In this document: piece by piece, positions 20,457 through 29,687 of the stretch
Layout of the letters: every line of letters begins with the position of its first letter
Position numbering within the stretch: the first letter of the stretch is position 1
From: Luteimonas gilva
Lineage (GTDB): Bacteria; Pseudomonadota; Gammaproteobacteria; Xanthomonadales; Xanthomonadaceae
Length of the DNA stretch: 64,000 bases
Direction of reading: 5' to 3'
Assembly (NCBI RefSeq): GCF_005239095.1
Contig: NZ_SZUA01000002.1
Coordinates: forward strand, 992,001 to 1,056,000
Made by a program: the position numbers and the translations under genes
The notes under the pieces: generated by a model
What the model was told of the DNA's origin: nothing
What the model saw: only the letters and a program-made list of their open reading frames with translations
The model's database searches: none

Positions 20457-22856
20457 TCAGAAGCGGTAGGTGGCCGTCAGCGTGGCCGACCGCGCTTCGC
20501 CCGGCGTGGCCCAGCCGTTGTTGCGGATGCGCAGGTAGTACTCCTCGTCCGTCAGGTTCTGCACGTTGAGCTGTAGGGCGAAGTTGCGATTGAAGTCGTA
20601 GGCGACCATGGCGCGGTGGGTCCAGTAATCCTTCGTCTTGAACAGCGGGGTCTGCGTCGTCACACCGCCGCTGGTCGCCAGGAAGCTGTTGTTCAGATAG
20701 AACTCGCCTTGGTAAGTCGCGCCGTAGCCGAAAGTCCATTGGCCCAGCGCGTACGTGGTCCACAGGCTGGCCGAGTGCTTGGGCACGTTGGTCAGCGGAT
20801 TGCCGCGCTGCGGGTCGGGGAAAGCGGCGCTGTTGCCGCAAGCCGTGCCGGGATGGCTCAAGCAGTAGTTCGACACGCTGCGCAGCACTTCGCTGTCCAG
20901 GTAGGTGTAGTTGGCGAAGATCGACCACTCGCGGGTGATGTGGCCGGCCGCGCCCAGCGCCACGCCGTCGACGCGCGCTTTGCCGTCGAGCGCCTGTTCG
21001 CCGGTGATGTTGGTCGGGTCCGGATCGGCCACGCGGAAATTCTCGCGCTCGTTGCGGAATACGGCCGCGGTCAACGCCAGATTGCCGCCCAGCACTTCCC
21101 ACTTGGTGCCCAGTTCGATGTTGATCGCGCTTTCCGGATCGACCGTGCAGTTGGCGGTGCCGGTGGTGCTGGTCAGCGTGCAGGTGCCGTTGACCGAAGC
21201 CTTCGACGGCGTCTTCGAGTTGGCGTAGGACAAGTAGACGGTGCCGTTGTCGACCGGCTTGTAGACCAGGCCGGCGCGGTAGGAGAACAGGTTGTCCTTG
21301 TTCTTGGCGTAGCCCGCCAGGTTCTTGCCGAGGTCGGCGCCGGTCGCGGAGACGTTGTAAGGCGCGGAATCGCCTTCGTTGCGCTCGTAGCGCGCGCCGA
21401 GATTGAGCATCCAACGCTCGCCGAACTTCAGCGTGTCGAAGACATAGGCGGCCTGGTTGGCGAGGGTGCCGTCGGTCTTGTTGATCAGGATCCGGTTGTA
21501 CGGGCCGGTGTAGCGCGAATTCGGGTTGCGGATGTCCATGAACGGCAAATGGTTCGGCGCCGTATACGGATTGCTGCCGTCCGCGTTGCGGAAGAAGTTC
21601 AAAGTCTCCAGCTCGAAGGTTTCGCGCGAAAACGAAACGCCGGCGACCAAGGCGTGTTCCACCGCGCCGGTGGAGAAACGCGCGGTCAGGTCGGTCTGGC
21701 TGATCGCGATCGCATTGCTGGTGTCGCGCCCGTAGCCGCGCGGACCGCTGGGCAGATACTGACCCGGCGGCACGACGATGGCGGTGCCGCCGGTGCCGGA
21801 CACGCAAGCGGTACCGGTCGGCGTCACGTTGTTCGGCAGGCACCAGGTGCCCTGGGTGGCGTCGACGATGCTCAGCTGGTCGACCTTCTGGAAGCGCGCC
21901 AAACTGCGCAGGCTCAGGCGGTCGCTGAAATCGTGCTCGAAGATGCCGGTCAGCATGTCGACCGTGATGTCTTGCTTGTCGACGTTGTGGTAGCCGTAGT
22001 AGTTGCCGGTATCCACACCCGGAAGCGGGCCGTCGTTGAAGGCGTTGCGGTAATAGGGCACGCCGTATTGCGGCGTGTTTTCGTCTTCCTGATGCAGATA
22101 GTTCAGCGTGAAGCGCGTGTCCGAACCCAGGCCCAAAGCCAGCGACGGCGCGATGCCCCAGCGTTCGAACTTCTCGTAGTCGCGGCCCGGCACGTCGTTC
22201 TGGTGCGCCATGGCGTTGATCCGGAACGCCGCGCCGTTGCCGAAATCGATATTGCTGTCGGCGGTGATGCGGCCATAGCTGTCGGTGCCTGCGCCGGCGG
22301 TGAATGCGGACGCGCTGCCCGCGTGCGCCTGCTTGCTGACCAGGTTGATGTTGCCGCCGACCGAGCCGGCGCCGGAGTACACCGAGTTGGCGCCGTTGAT
22401 CAGCTCCAGCGATTCGATGTTGAAGGTGTCGGTGCGGGTGTACTGCGCGCTGTCGCGCACGCCGTCGGTGGTGATGTCGCTGTTGGCGCTGAAACCGCGC
22501 AGGTTGATGCTGTCGCCGTAGCCGCCGCCGCCTTCGCCCGCGCCGAAGGTGATGCCGGGCAGGTTGGTCAGCACATCGCGCAGCGACAGCAGGCCCTGTT
22601 GGTCCATCGTCTCCTTGCTGACGACGGTGATGGTCTGCGGCGTGTCGTTGAGCGCCTCGGTGTATTTGGGCGAAGCGGCCTTGGTGACCAATTTTCCTTC
22701 GACCTCGACCTTGTCCAACTGGGTCGGATCTTTCTGCATGGCGGCGGATACGCTGGCTGCGCCGGCCGGGGTTTCGGCCGCGGTGGCGATGGCGGGGGAA
22801 AGGGCAGCAGCCAGAGCCGCCGCCAGGGGGGCGGCGGCGAACGTACGCGAAGTCAT
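20457..22856 (-). CDS. TonB-dependent siderophore receptor (Fiu/PiuA-like)
   Basis: A 799-residue outer-membrane receptor that imports ferric (probably catecholate) siderophores with energy from TonB. After a signal peptide (PLAAALAAALSPAIATAAE) come a TonB-box-like segment (DKVEVEGKLVTK) and the plug domain (NDTPQTITVVSKETMDQQ, LRDVLTNLPGITFGAGEG, INLRGFSANSDITTDGVRD, ELINGANSVYSGAGSVGG). A 22-strand barrel ends with LNVQNLTDEEYYLR and the aromatic terminus ATYRF. The first gene of the iron operon, with a Fur-box-like sequence about 50 bases before its ATG. The PiuC partner downstream supports the Fiu/PiuA type. Confidence 0.95.
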   Translation of the reverse strand: MTSRTFAAAPLAAALAAALSPAIATAAETPAGAASVSAAMQKDPTQLDKVEVEGKLVTKAASPKYTEALNDTPQTITVVSKETMDQQGLLSLRDVLTNLPGITFGAGEGGGGYGDSINLRGFSANSDITTDGVRDSAQYTRTDTFNIESLELINGANSVYSGAGSVGGNINLVSKQAHAGSASAFTAGAGTDSYGRITADSNIDFGNGAAFRINAMAHQNDVPGRDYEKFERWGIAPSLALGLGSDTRFTLNYLHQEDENTPQYGVPYYRNAFNDGPLPGVDTGNYYGYHNVDKQDITVDMLTGIFEHDFSDRLSLRSLARFQKVDQLSIVDATQGTWCLPNNVTPTGTACVSGTGGTAIVVPPGQYLPSGPRGYGRDTSNAIAISQTDLTARFSTGAVEHALVAGVSFSRETFELETLNFFRNADGSNPYTAPNHLPFMDIRNPNSRYTGPYNRILINKTDGTLANQAAYVFDTLKFGERWMLNLGARYERNEGDSAPYNVSATGADLGKNLAGYAKNKDNLFSYRAGLVYKPVDNGTVYLSYANSKTPSKASVNGTCTLTSTTGTANCTVDPESAINIELGTKWEVLGGNLALTAAVFRNERENFRVADPDPTNITGEQALDGKARVDGVALGAAGHITREWSIFANYTYLDSEVLRSVSNYCLSHPGTACGNSAAFPDPQRGNPLTNVPKHSASLWTTYALGQWTFGYGATYQGEFYLNNSFLATSGGVTTQTPLFKTKDYWTHRAMVAYDFNRNFALQLNVQNLTDEEYYLRIRNNGWATPGEARSATLTATYRF

Positions 22857-22904
22857 TGCGAATCCTGTCGATCCAGGCCGGGATGGCCGTGTCAAAACGG
22901 GATT

Positions 22905-22927
22905 TTAATGATAATGATTCGCAATTA
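22905..22927 (-). promoter_or_regulatory. Fur-box-like operator before the siderophore receptor
   Basis: TTAATGATAATGATTCGCAA stands out as AT-rich in a GC-rich region. It contains GATAATGAT of the Fur consensus, with TGATTCGCAATTA as an imperfect second half. It lies about 50 bases upstream of the receptor ATG on the minus strand. Iron-bound Fur would repress the whole operon down to the flavoreductase. Confidence 0.75.
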
Positions 22928-22942
22928 CAAACCCATTCAGGA

Positions 22943-23263
22943 TCAGCGGTCGTCCCGGGTCCAGACGGCGTCCGCTTCCAGCTTGACCGGAAATTTCACC
23001 ACTGGGGCATAGGCGGGGGCGTTCAAAGCCCGTCCGTCCCGAACGTCGAACTTGGAGCCGTGCAGGACGCACTCGATCGTAGCTTCCTCGCCGTCGTATT
23101 CGCCGGCCGACAGCTCGAAATCCTCGTGGCTGCACTTGTCTTCGAGCGCGTAGTAATCGCCGTCGTAGTTGACCACCAGGATCGGCGTGTCGCCGTCCCA
23201 GACGACCTTACTTTCGCCGGGCAGCAACTCGGAAATGGCGCAGACGCGGATCCAATCGCCCAT
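22943..23263 (-). CDS. Rieske-type ferredoxin, non-heme iron oxygenase subunit family
   Basis: A 106-residue soluble 2Fe-2S protein. The Rieske motifs CSHEDF (Cys44, His46) and CVLHGSKFD (Cys65, His68) are complete, and VVKFPVKLEADAVW ends the typical fold. It resembles the ferredoxin components of ring-hydroxylating dioxygenases (NdoA/BphF type). It is the last gene of the suf operon, 7 bases after the GNAT gene, and no oxygenase or reductase partner lies nearby. A client or an electron donor for the Suf machinery is therefore more plausible than aromatic degradation. Confidence 0.92.
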   Translation of the reverse strand: MGDWIRVCAISELLPGESKVVWDGDTPILVVNYDGDYYALEDKCSHEDFELSAGEYDGEEATIECVLHGSKFDVRDGRALNAPAYAPVVKFPVKLEADAVWTRDDR

Positions 23264-23270
23264 GGTCGTC

Positions 23271-23807
23271 CTACAAGTTTTTTTCCAGGACTTCGAATCG
23301 CAGATCGTCGCGCTTGGGTTTGCCGAAACGTTCGTCGCCGTGCGGGAACGGTTTGTACACGCCGGTGCGCCGATAGCCGCGCCGTTCGTAGAAGGCGATC
23401 AGTTCGTCGCGGATGTCGATCACCGTCATCCGCATCGACGGCAACTTCCAATCCTCGCGGACGACGCGCTCGGCTTCGTCCAGCAGGCGCTTACCGATGC
23501 CGCCGCCCTGCAGGTCAGGGCGGACCGAAAACATGCCGAAATAGCCGTGGCCGTCTTCGTCGGCGACGTGCGCGCAGGCCAGCATGCGGCCGTCACGCTC
23601 GGCGATCAGCACGCGGCTGCGCGGGCGCGAGATGTCGTGGCGGAGCACGTCCGGATCGATCCGATTGCCGTCGAGCAGATCGGCTTCGGTGGTCCAGCCT
23701 TGGCGGCTGACGTCGCCGCGGTAGGCCGAAGTGACCAGGACCACCAGCGCATCCACATCGTCGTGGGTAGCGGCGCGGAAAATCAGCGGCGCCAGGACTT
23801 CGTTCAT
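23271..23807 (-). CDS. GNAT family N-acetyltransferase
   Basis: A 178-residue acetyl-CoA-dependent acetyltransferase. The N-terminus starts IFRAATHDDVDALVVLVTSA as in GNAT proteins, and motif A is seen as FGMFSVRPDLQGGGIGKRLL (the Q/R-x-x-G-x-G/A acetyl-CoA loop). ELIAFYERRGYRRTGVYKPF is motif B. The substrate is unknown. The ATG at 23807 overlaps the sufS stop by four bases, which ties it to the suf operon; why an acetyltransferase belongs here is not evident. The tail (DERFGKPKRDDLRFEVLEK) is hydrophilic. Confidence 0.88.
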   Translation of the reverse strand: MNEVLAPLIFRAATHDDVDALVVLVTSAYRGDVSRQGWTTEADLLDGNRIDPDVLRHDISRPRSRVLIAERDGRMLACAHVADEDGHGYFGMFSVRPDLQGGGIGKRLLDEAERVVREDWKLPSMRMTVIDIRDELIAFYERRGYRRTGVYKPFPHGDERFGKPKRDDLRFEVLEKNL

Positions 23808-25042
23808 GCCAACAACCCCCGTACCTTCTTCAATGCCGCAGCGAAACGTTCGATTTCCTCGTGGGTATTGTAGAACGCCAGGGACGCGCGGCAGGTGGCC
23901 GCCACGCCGTAGTAGCGCATCAGCGGATGCGCGCAATGGTGGCCGGAGCGCACCGCTACGCCTTCCAGGTCGAGCAGGGTGGCCAAGTCGTGCGCGTGGG
24001 CGCCTTCGACCAGAAAGCTGACCACGGCCGCTTTCTCTTTCGCCGTTCCGAAGACGCGCAGGCCGCCGATGGCGGCGAGCTCTTCCTGCAGATGCGCGAG
24101 CAATTCCGTTTCCCGCGCTTCGACCCGATCCATCCCCAGCGCGTCCAAATAGTCGACCGCCGCGCCTAGGCCGATATGGCCGGCGATGTTCGGCGTGCCG
24201 GCTTCGAACTTGTGCGGCGGATCGTTGAACACGGTGCCGTCGAAGCTCACTTCCTTGATCATCTCGCCGCCGCCGATGAAAGGCGGCATCGCGGCCAGAT
24301 GCTCCTTGCGCGCCCACAGCGCGCCGGTGCCGGTCGGCCCGCACATCTTGTGGCCGGTGAAGGCGTAGAAATCGCAGCCGATCGCGGCGATGTCCACCTT
24401 GCGGTGCGGCAGCGCCTGCGAACCGTCCACCAGGACGACGATGCCGCGCCGCCGCGCTTCGCGGCAGATCTCGCGCACCGGATTGACCGTGCCCAGCACG
24501 TTGGAAACGTGCGTCACGCCCAGCAGCTTCACTTCCGGCGTCATCGCCGCGTACAGCGCGTCCAGATCCAACGTGCCGTCGGGCAGGATCTCCGCGACCT
24601 TGATCTTGGCGCCGGTGCGTTCGGCGACCAGCTGCCAGGGCACGATGTTGGCGTGGTGCTCCATTCTGGTGAGCAGGATCGCGTCGCCGGGCTTCAGCCG
24701 CGGCAGCGCCCACGAATAGGCGACCAGATTGATCGCGAACGTGGTGCCGCTGCACAGCACCAGTTCGTCGGGACGCACGTTGGCGAACCGGGCCAGCCGT
24801 TTGCGTGCGCCCTCGTACGCCTCGGTCGCTTCGCTGCCCAGCGTGTGCACGGCGCGGCTGACGTTGGCGTTATGGCGGCGATAGAAGCCGTCGACCGTCT
24901 CGATCACGCTGCGCGGCTTCTGGCCGGTGTTGGCATTATCGAAATAGACCAACGGCTTGCCGTTGACTTCGCGGCCGAGCAACGGGAAGTCGGCGCGGAC
25001 CGCCGCCCAATCGAGCGCGGAAACGTCGGCGGGCGCGTTCAC
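23804..25042 (-). CDS. sufS: Cysteine desulfurase SufS
   Basis: PLP enzyme that takes sulfur from cysteine for iron-sulfur cluster building. The 412 residues show PLVYFDNANTGQKPRSVIE, MEHHANIVPWQ, DGSQALPHRKVDI, the PLP lysine in FTGHKMCGPTGTG and the persulfide cysteine in RSGHHCAHPLM; these are class II (SufS) features. The start is GTG 25042, overlapping the cupin gene stop (GTGA), with VNAPADVS as the N-terminus; no ATG is available at a sensible place. SufE, the usual sulfur acceptor, is not in this operon. Confidence 0.96.
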   Translation of the reverse strand: MNAPADVSALDWAAVRADFPLLGREVNGKPLVYFDNANTGQKPRSVIETVDGFYRRHNANVSRAVHTLGSEATEAYEGARKRLARFANVRPDELVLCSGTTFAINLVAYSWALPRLKPGDAILLTRMEHHANIVPWQLVAERTGAKIKVAEILPDGTLDLDALYAAMTPEVKLLGVTHVSNVLGTVNPVREICREARRRGIVVLVDGSQALPHRKVDIAAIGCDFYAFTGHKMCGPTGTGALWARKEHLAAMPPFIGGGEMIKEVSFDGTVFNDPPHKFEAGTPNIAGHIGLGAAVDYLDALGMDRVEARETELLAHLQEELAAIGGLRVFGTAKEKAAVVSFLVEGAHAHDLATLLDLEGVAVRSGHHCAHPLMRYYGVAATCRASLAFYNTHEEIERFAAALKKVRGLLA

Positions 25043-25386
25043 GATGCGGCCTCCTCGCGGTCGCCATGGCTTTTCGGCGCGGAGATCACCAGGAAGCGGA
25101 TCTCCATATTGCCTTCGTTGCGCAGCTGATGCGCCGCGCCGGGCGGCACGTGCAGGCCTTCGCCCGCGCGCAGGCGATGCGACACGCCTTCCACTTCCAG
25201 CGTCGCCTCTCCCACCAGCACGTAGAAGAACTGGCGCGCGCGGGAGTGGAGATGGCGCGATTCGGCGGCGCCGGGCGGCACGCGCTCTTCGATCACGCTC
25301 AGGTCGTCGCCTTCGAGCAGATGCCAACCGTCGCAGCCGTTGCCCCAAACGTAATGGCGGGCGTTGGCGGTGCTGGTCGGGCTCAT
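25039..25386 (-). CDS. Cupin domain protein in the suf operon
   Basis: A 115-residue single-domain cupin. Metal ligands are visible: ESRHLHSRARQFFYVLVGEA gives the His-x-His and the downstream Glu, and GLHVPPGAAHQLRN gives the last His. No enzymatic function can be assigned from sequence. It sits between sufD and sufS, overlapping both by four bases, so it is made with the Suf proteins. A role in iron or sulfur handling is possible but not shown. Confidence 0.87.
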   Translation of the reverse strand: MSPTSTANARHYVWGNGCDGWHLLEGDDLSVIEERVPPGAAESRHLHSRARQFFYVLVGEATLEVEGVSHRLRAGEGLHVPPGAAHQLRNEGNMEIRFLVISAPKSHGDREEAAS

Positions 25387-26627
25387 GCGGGCTCCAATGC
25401 GGCGAGGGCGGCGTCGACGCGTCCGCTCAGCAGATCGCGCAAGCCTTCGTTCGCGAAAGCGGACAAAGGTTCGCGGCAGAAGGCCGAAATCAGCAGCCGC
25501 CGCGCATCGGCCTGAGGCAAGCCGCGCGAACGCAGGTAGAACATCGCGGTCGGATCGATCTGGCCGACGGTCGCACCGTGCGCGGCTTTCACTTCGTCGG
25601 CGTGGATCTCTAGCACGGGCTGCGAATCGATCTCGGCGCCTTCGCTCAACAAGAGGTTTTTATTCGACAGATTGGCGTCGCTGCCGTCGGCGCCGGCGTG
25701 GATGGCGATGCCGCCGTGGAAAACGGCGCGGCCGCGGCCGCCGGCGATGCCGCGCCAGAGCAGTTCGCAAGCGGTGTCGCGGGCGATGTGTTCGATGCCG
25801 AGCCGAGTGTCGACGTGGCGCCGGCCGTCGGCCAGCAGTACGCCGTTGGAGAGCAGGCGGGCCTGGTCGCCTTCCAGGCGCACATTGAGTTCATGGCGCG
25901 ACAACGCGGCGCCGAACTCAAGATCCAAACGCCGATATTCGGCCCTAGCCGCGAGCACGGCATCGGTTCGCAAAAAGGACGTCGCACGCGCTGCGTCCGC
26001 CTGGGCGCGCGCGTGCGCGAGGCGCCCGCCTTGGGCGATGGTTACGGAAACCGATTGTGTCGTCAGATGCGCGTGGTCCCCGGCCGCCAAATGGTGCTCG
26101 ACCAAGGTCGCGCTCGCGTCCGCGCCCAATTCGATGCGGTGGCGCAGATGCCAAGCGCTGTCGGCCGCCGATGGCGCGCCGATGAAAACAAGATGGATCG
26201 GATCCGCGGCACGCACGCCCGCGTCCACGCGCAAGACGAAGCCTTCATCGGCGAGCGCGGCGTTGAGCCGGGAGAACACGTCGTCGGCGCGGGAATATTC
26301 GGGCCGTGCGCCTTCCTCCGACCAAGAAGAGAGGGGCGCCAAGCGGACGCCCGCCGGCAAATCGGGGAGAAAAGAATGGCCTGCGTCGAAATGTCCGTTG
26401 ACGAACACCAGCCGGGGCGCGGGAATGCCGTCGAGCAATGAAGCGTCGAATGCGGGCAGCGCGACGGACGGCGCGAACGAACGCCGTTCCAGCGCCCGCA
26501 GCGGCGTGTATTTCCAGGCTTCGCTGCGCGGGCCGGGCAGGCCGTCGCGCAGGGCGGCCTCCAGCGCCGAACGGCGCGCGGTATCGCCTTCGAAACCGGA
26601 AGCCAGCGATTCGAGGAGGGCGCTCAT
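25383..26627 (-). CDS. sufD: Fe-S assembly scaffold protein SufD
   Basis: A 414-residue member of the SufBD beta-helix family; with SufB and SufC it forms the SufBC2D scaffold. Family blocks are PRSEAWKYTPLRAL at the N-terminus, HVDTRLGIEHIARDTACELL, FHGGIAIHAGADGSDANLSN and a C-terminal KAAHGATVGQIDPTAMFYLR, with the His that SufD needs near position 353. The start ATG 26627 touches the sufC stop (TGATG). An ATG 13 codons upstream would start inside sufC and is unlikely. The Lys/Ala-rich parts are GC-rich like the rest of the operon. Confidence 0.95.
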   Translation of the reverse strand: MSALLESLASGFEGDTARRSALEAALRDGLPGPRSEAWKYTPLRALERRSFAPSVALPAFDASLLDGIPAPRLVFVNGHFDAGHSFLPDLPAGVRLAPLSSWSEEGARPEYSRADDVFSRLNAALADEGFVLRVDAGVRAADPIHLVFIGAPSAADSAWHLRHRIELGADASATLVEHHLAAGDHAHLTTQSVSVTIAQGGRLAHARAQADAARATSFLRTDAVLAARAEYRRLDLEFGAALSRHELNVRLEGDQARLLSNGVLLADGRRHVDTRLGIEHIARDTACELLWRGIAGGRGRAVFHGGIAIHAGADGSDANLSNKNLLLSEGAEIDSQPVLEIHADEVKAAHGATVGQIDPTAMFYLRSRGLPQADARRLLISAFCREPLSAFANEGLRDLLSGRVDAALAALEPA

Positions 26628-27391
26628 CAGGCCGCGGCCTCGGGCGTTACGCGGTCCTTCACCCAAGCGTAGCCGTGCTGTTCGAGTTCGAGAGCGAGCT
26701 CCGGGCCGCCGGTTTCGACGATGCGGCCGTCGGCCAGCACGTGCACCACATCCGGTTTGATGTAGTCGAGCAGGCGCTGGTAGTGGGTGATGACCAGGAA
26801 GGCGCGTTCGGGCGAGCGCAGCGCGTTGACGCCGGCGGCGACGTTCTTCAGCGCGTCGATGTCCAGGCCGCTGTCGGTCTCGTCCAGGATCGCCAGCTTC
26901 GGTTCCAGCACCGCCATCTGGAAGATTTCGTTGCGCTTCTTCTCGCCGCCGCTGAAGCCTTCGTTGACGCCGCGCTGCAGCAGCTTGTCGTCCAGGTGCA
27001 GCACCGCGAGTTTTTCGCGCACCAGCTTCAGGAATTGCATCGAATCCAGTTCGGCCTCGCCGCGCGCCTTGCGTTGCGCGTTGAGCGCGCTGCGCAGGAA
27101 ATAGGTGTTGTTGACGCCGGGGATCTCGACCGGATACTGGAAGGCGAGGAATACGCCGGCGGCGGCGCGTTCCTCCGGCTCCAGCGCCAGCAGGTCGATC
27201 CCGCCGTAGCGCACGCTGCCCGCGGTGACTTCGTAGCCCTCGCGTCCGGCCAGGATGTTGCCCAGCGTCGATTTGCCGGCGCCGTTCGGACCCATGATGG
27301 CGTGCACTTCGCCGGGCTTGGCTTCCAGCGACAGGCCTTTGAGGATTTCGCGCTCGCCGATGCGGGCGTGGAGGTTTTCTATCTTCAGCAT
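26627..27391 (-). CDS. sufC: Fe-S assembly ATPase SufC
   Basis: ABC-type ATPase of the SufBC2D complex, 254 residues. The Walker A loop GPNGAGKST is at 34-42, the SufC-specific Q-loop region FLAFQYPVEIPGVNN follows, then the signature FSGGEKKRNEIFQM, Walker B LAILDETDSGLDIDAL and the switch His in VITHYQRLLDYI. There are no membrane segments, as expected for this soluble ABC protein. A family A hairpin repeat lies between the sufB stop and this gene, inside the operon, and could change the ratio of SufB to SufC made from the transcript. Confidence 0.97.
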   Translation of the reverse strand: MLKIENLHARIGEREILKGLSLEAKPGEVHAIMGPNGAGKSTLGNILAGREGYEVTAGSVRYGGIDLLALEPEERAAAGVFLAFQYPVEIPGVNNTYFLRSALNAQRKARGEAELDSMQFLKLVREKLAVLHLDDKLLQRGVNEGFSGGEKKRNEIFQMAVLEPKLAILDETDSGLDIDALKNVAAGVNALRSPERAFLVITHYQRLLDYIKPDVVHVLADGRIVETGGPELALELEQHGYAWVKDRVTPEAAA

Positions 27392-27414
27392 ATTCGTTCC
27401 ATTCGAACCCGCTC

Positions 27415-27500
27415 TTTGTGGGAGCGGCTTTAGCCGCGAGCTCTTTGGCTCAGGTCGCGGCATGTTGGTAAGAGCTCGCGGCTGAAGCCGCTCCCACAAA
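27415..27500. repeat. Inverted repeat, family A, inside the suf operon
   Basis: Arms TTTGTGGGAGCGGCTTTAGC and GCTGAAGCCGCTCCCACAAA with GAGCTC inside. It lies directly after the sufB stop (27502) and 24 bases before sufC, unlike the other copies, which lie outside operons. Confidence 0.9.
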
Positions 27501-27501
27501 A

Positions 27502-28941
<1,440 letters not shown>

Positions 28942-28951
28942 GTCCGCGACC

Positions 28952-29404
28952 TCAGTTCGTAGCCAGCGCGGCGGGGATGGATTTGCGGGCCGGCTTGTGC
29001 GCCGTCGGGGCGACCATTTCGGCGAGCGAGACGCCGCGCAGCGCATCGGCGACGACGTCGTTGATCCGGCGCCAATTGGCGCGCGCGCTGCAGGAACGTT
29101 CGATGCCGCAAGCGCCGCTGTGGACGCTGCATTCGGTCATGCCCAGCGGGCCTTCCATCGCTTCGACGATCTCGATCAAGGAGATGTCCGCCGGCGCGCG
29201 GGCCAGCCGATAGCCGCCGCTGGCGCCGCGGAAGGCCTCGACCAATCCGGCCTGGGCCAGCGGCTTGAGCACTTTGGCCACGGTCGGCGGTTCCAGGCCT
29301 GCGCGCTCGGCCAAGCCGGAGGCGCTGAGCACGGCGTCGGGCTCGTGGGCCAGCACGGTCAGCACCACGCTGGCGTAATCGGTGAGTTTGGTGACCCGGA
29401 GCAT
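28952..29404 (-). CDS. Rrf2-family Fe-S regulator of the suf operon (SufR/IscR-like)
   Basis: A 150-residue transcription factor. The winged helix-turn-helix ([18 protein letters not shown] to [20 protein letters not shown]) is followed by the cluster-binding region with three cysteines, Cys92, Cys99 and Cys105 ([15 protein letters not shown]), the IscR pattern. It probably senses cluster supply with a bound 2Fe-2S cluster and represses its own operon. The first gene, ten bases before sufB. A near-perfect 27-base palindrome about 40 bases upstream is the likely operator. The type that heads suf operons in many Gram-negatives is distinct from isc-linked IscR, but the sequences are alike. Confidence 0.93.
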   Translation of the reverse strand: MLRVTKLTDYASVVLTVLAHEPDAVLSASGLAERAGLEPPTVAKVLKPLAQAGLVEAFRGASGGYRLARAPADISLIEIVEAMEGPLGMTECSVHSGACGIERSCSARANWRRINDVVADALRGVSLAEMVAPTAHKPARKSIPAALATN

Positions 29405-29443
29405 CGGATTTGGCTCGAAGCCGGTCCCGGCTTCTGGCTGGTT

Positions 29444-29470
29444 TAATGAGTACCGAAATTGTACTGATTA
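29444..29470. promoter_or_regulatory. 27-bp palindrome, candidate operator of the suf regulator
   Basis: Left half TAATGAGTAC, right half GTACTGATTA, with a 7-base spacer (CGAAATT). Nine of ten positions match between the halves. It lies about 40 bases upstream of the regulator ATG, in an AT-rich patch, and so at the promoter of the suf operon. Confidence 0.7.
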
Positions 29471-29558
29471 AGCCGGGCCAAGCCAAGTGCCCCGATTTTG
29501 GGGTTGGCCGGCGACCATCCCGCTTCGCCCGAACTGGCTATCGCTTGGAGATGGCGAT

Positions 29559-29592
29559 CCCGGGTATCGCCTGCGGCTCAACCTGGGCTACG
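29559..29592. repeat. Diverged REP element of the RAYT family
   Basis: CCCGGGTATCGCCTGCGGCT followed by CAACCTGGGCTACG aligns with the REP next to the RAYT gene (see 38781-38813), with several changes. It lies in the 283-base gap between the suf regulator and the SET gene, about 9 kb from the transposase gene. The rest of that gap holds only the palindrome. Confidence 0.65.
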
Positions 29593-29687
29593 GCCCTCCC
29601 ACAAGAGCCGGTATGCCTGCATGCGATGGCTTCGAGACTCGCTTTCGGGCGACAATAACGGTTCGACTTTTACGGAAAGCTCCCTCG

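Noticed and set aside
20616-23012. An open frame of about 800 codons on the plus strand opposite the siderophore receptor
   Set aside because: Its translation is rich in Ala, Arg, Gly and Val with no domain. The receptor on the other strand has a signal peptide, plug, barrel and aromatic end.
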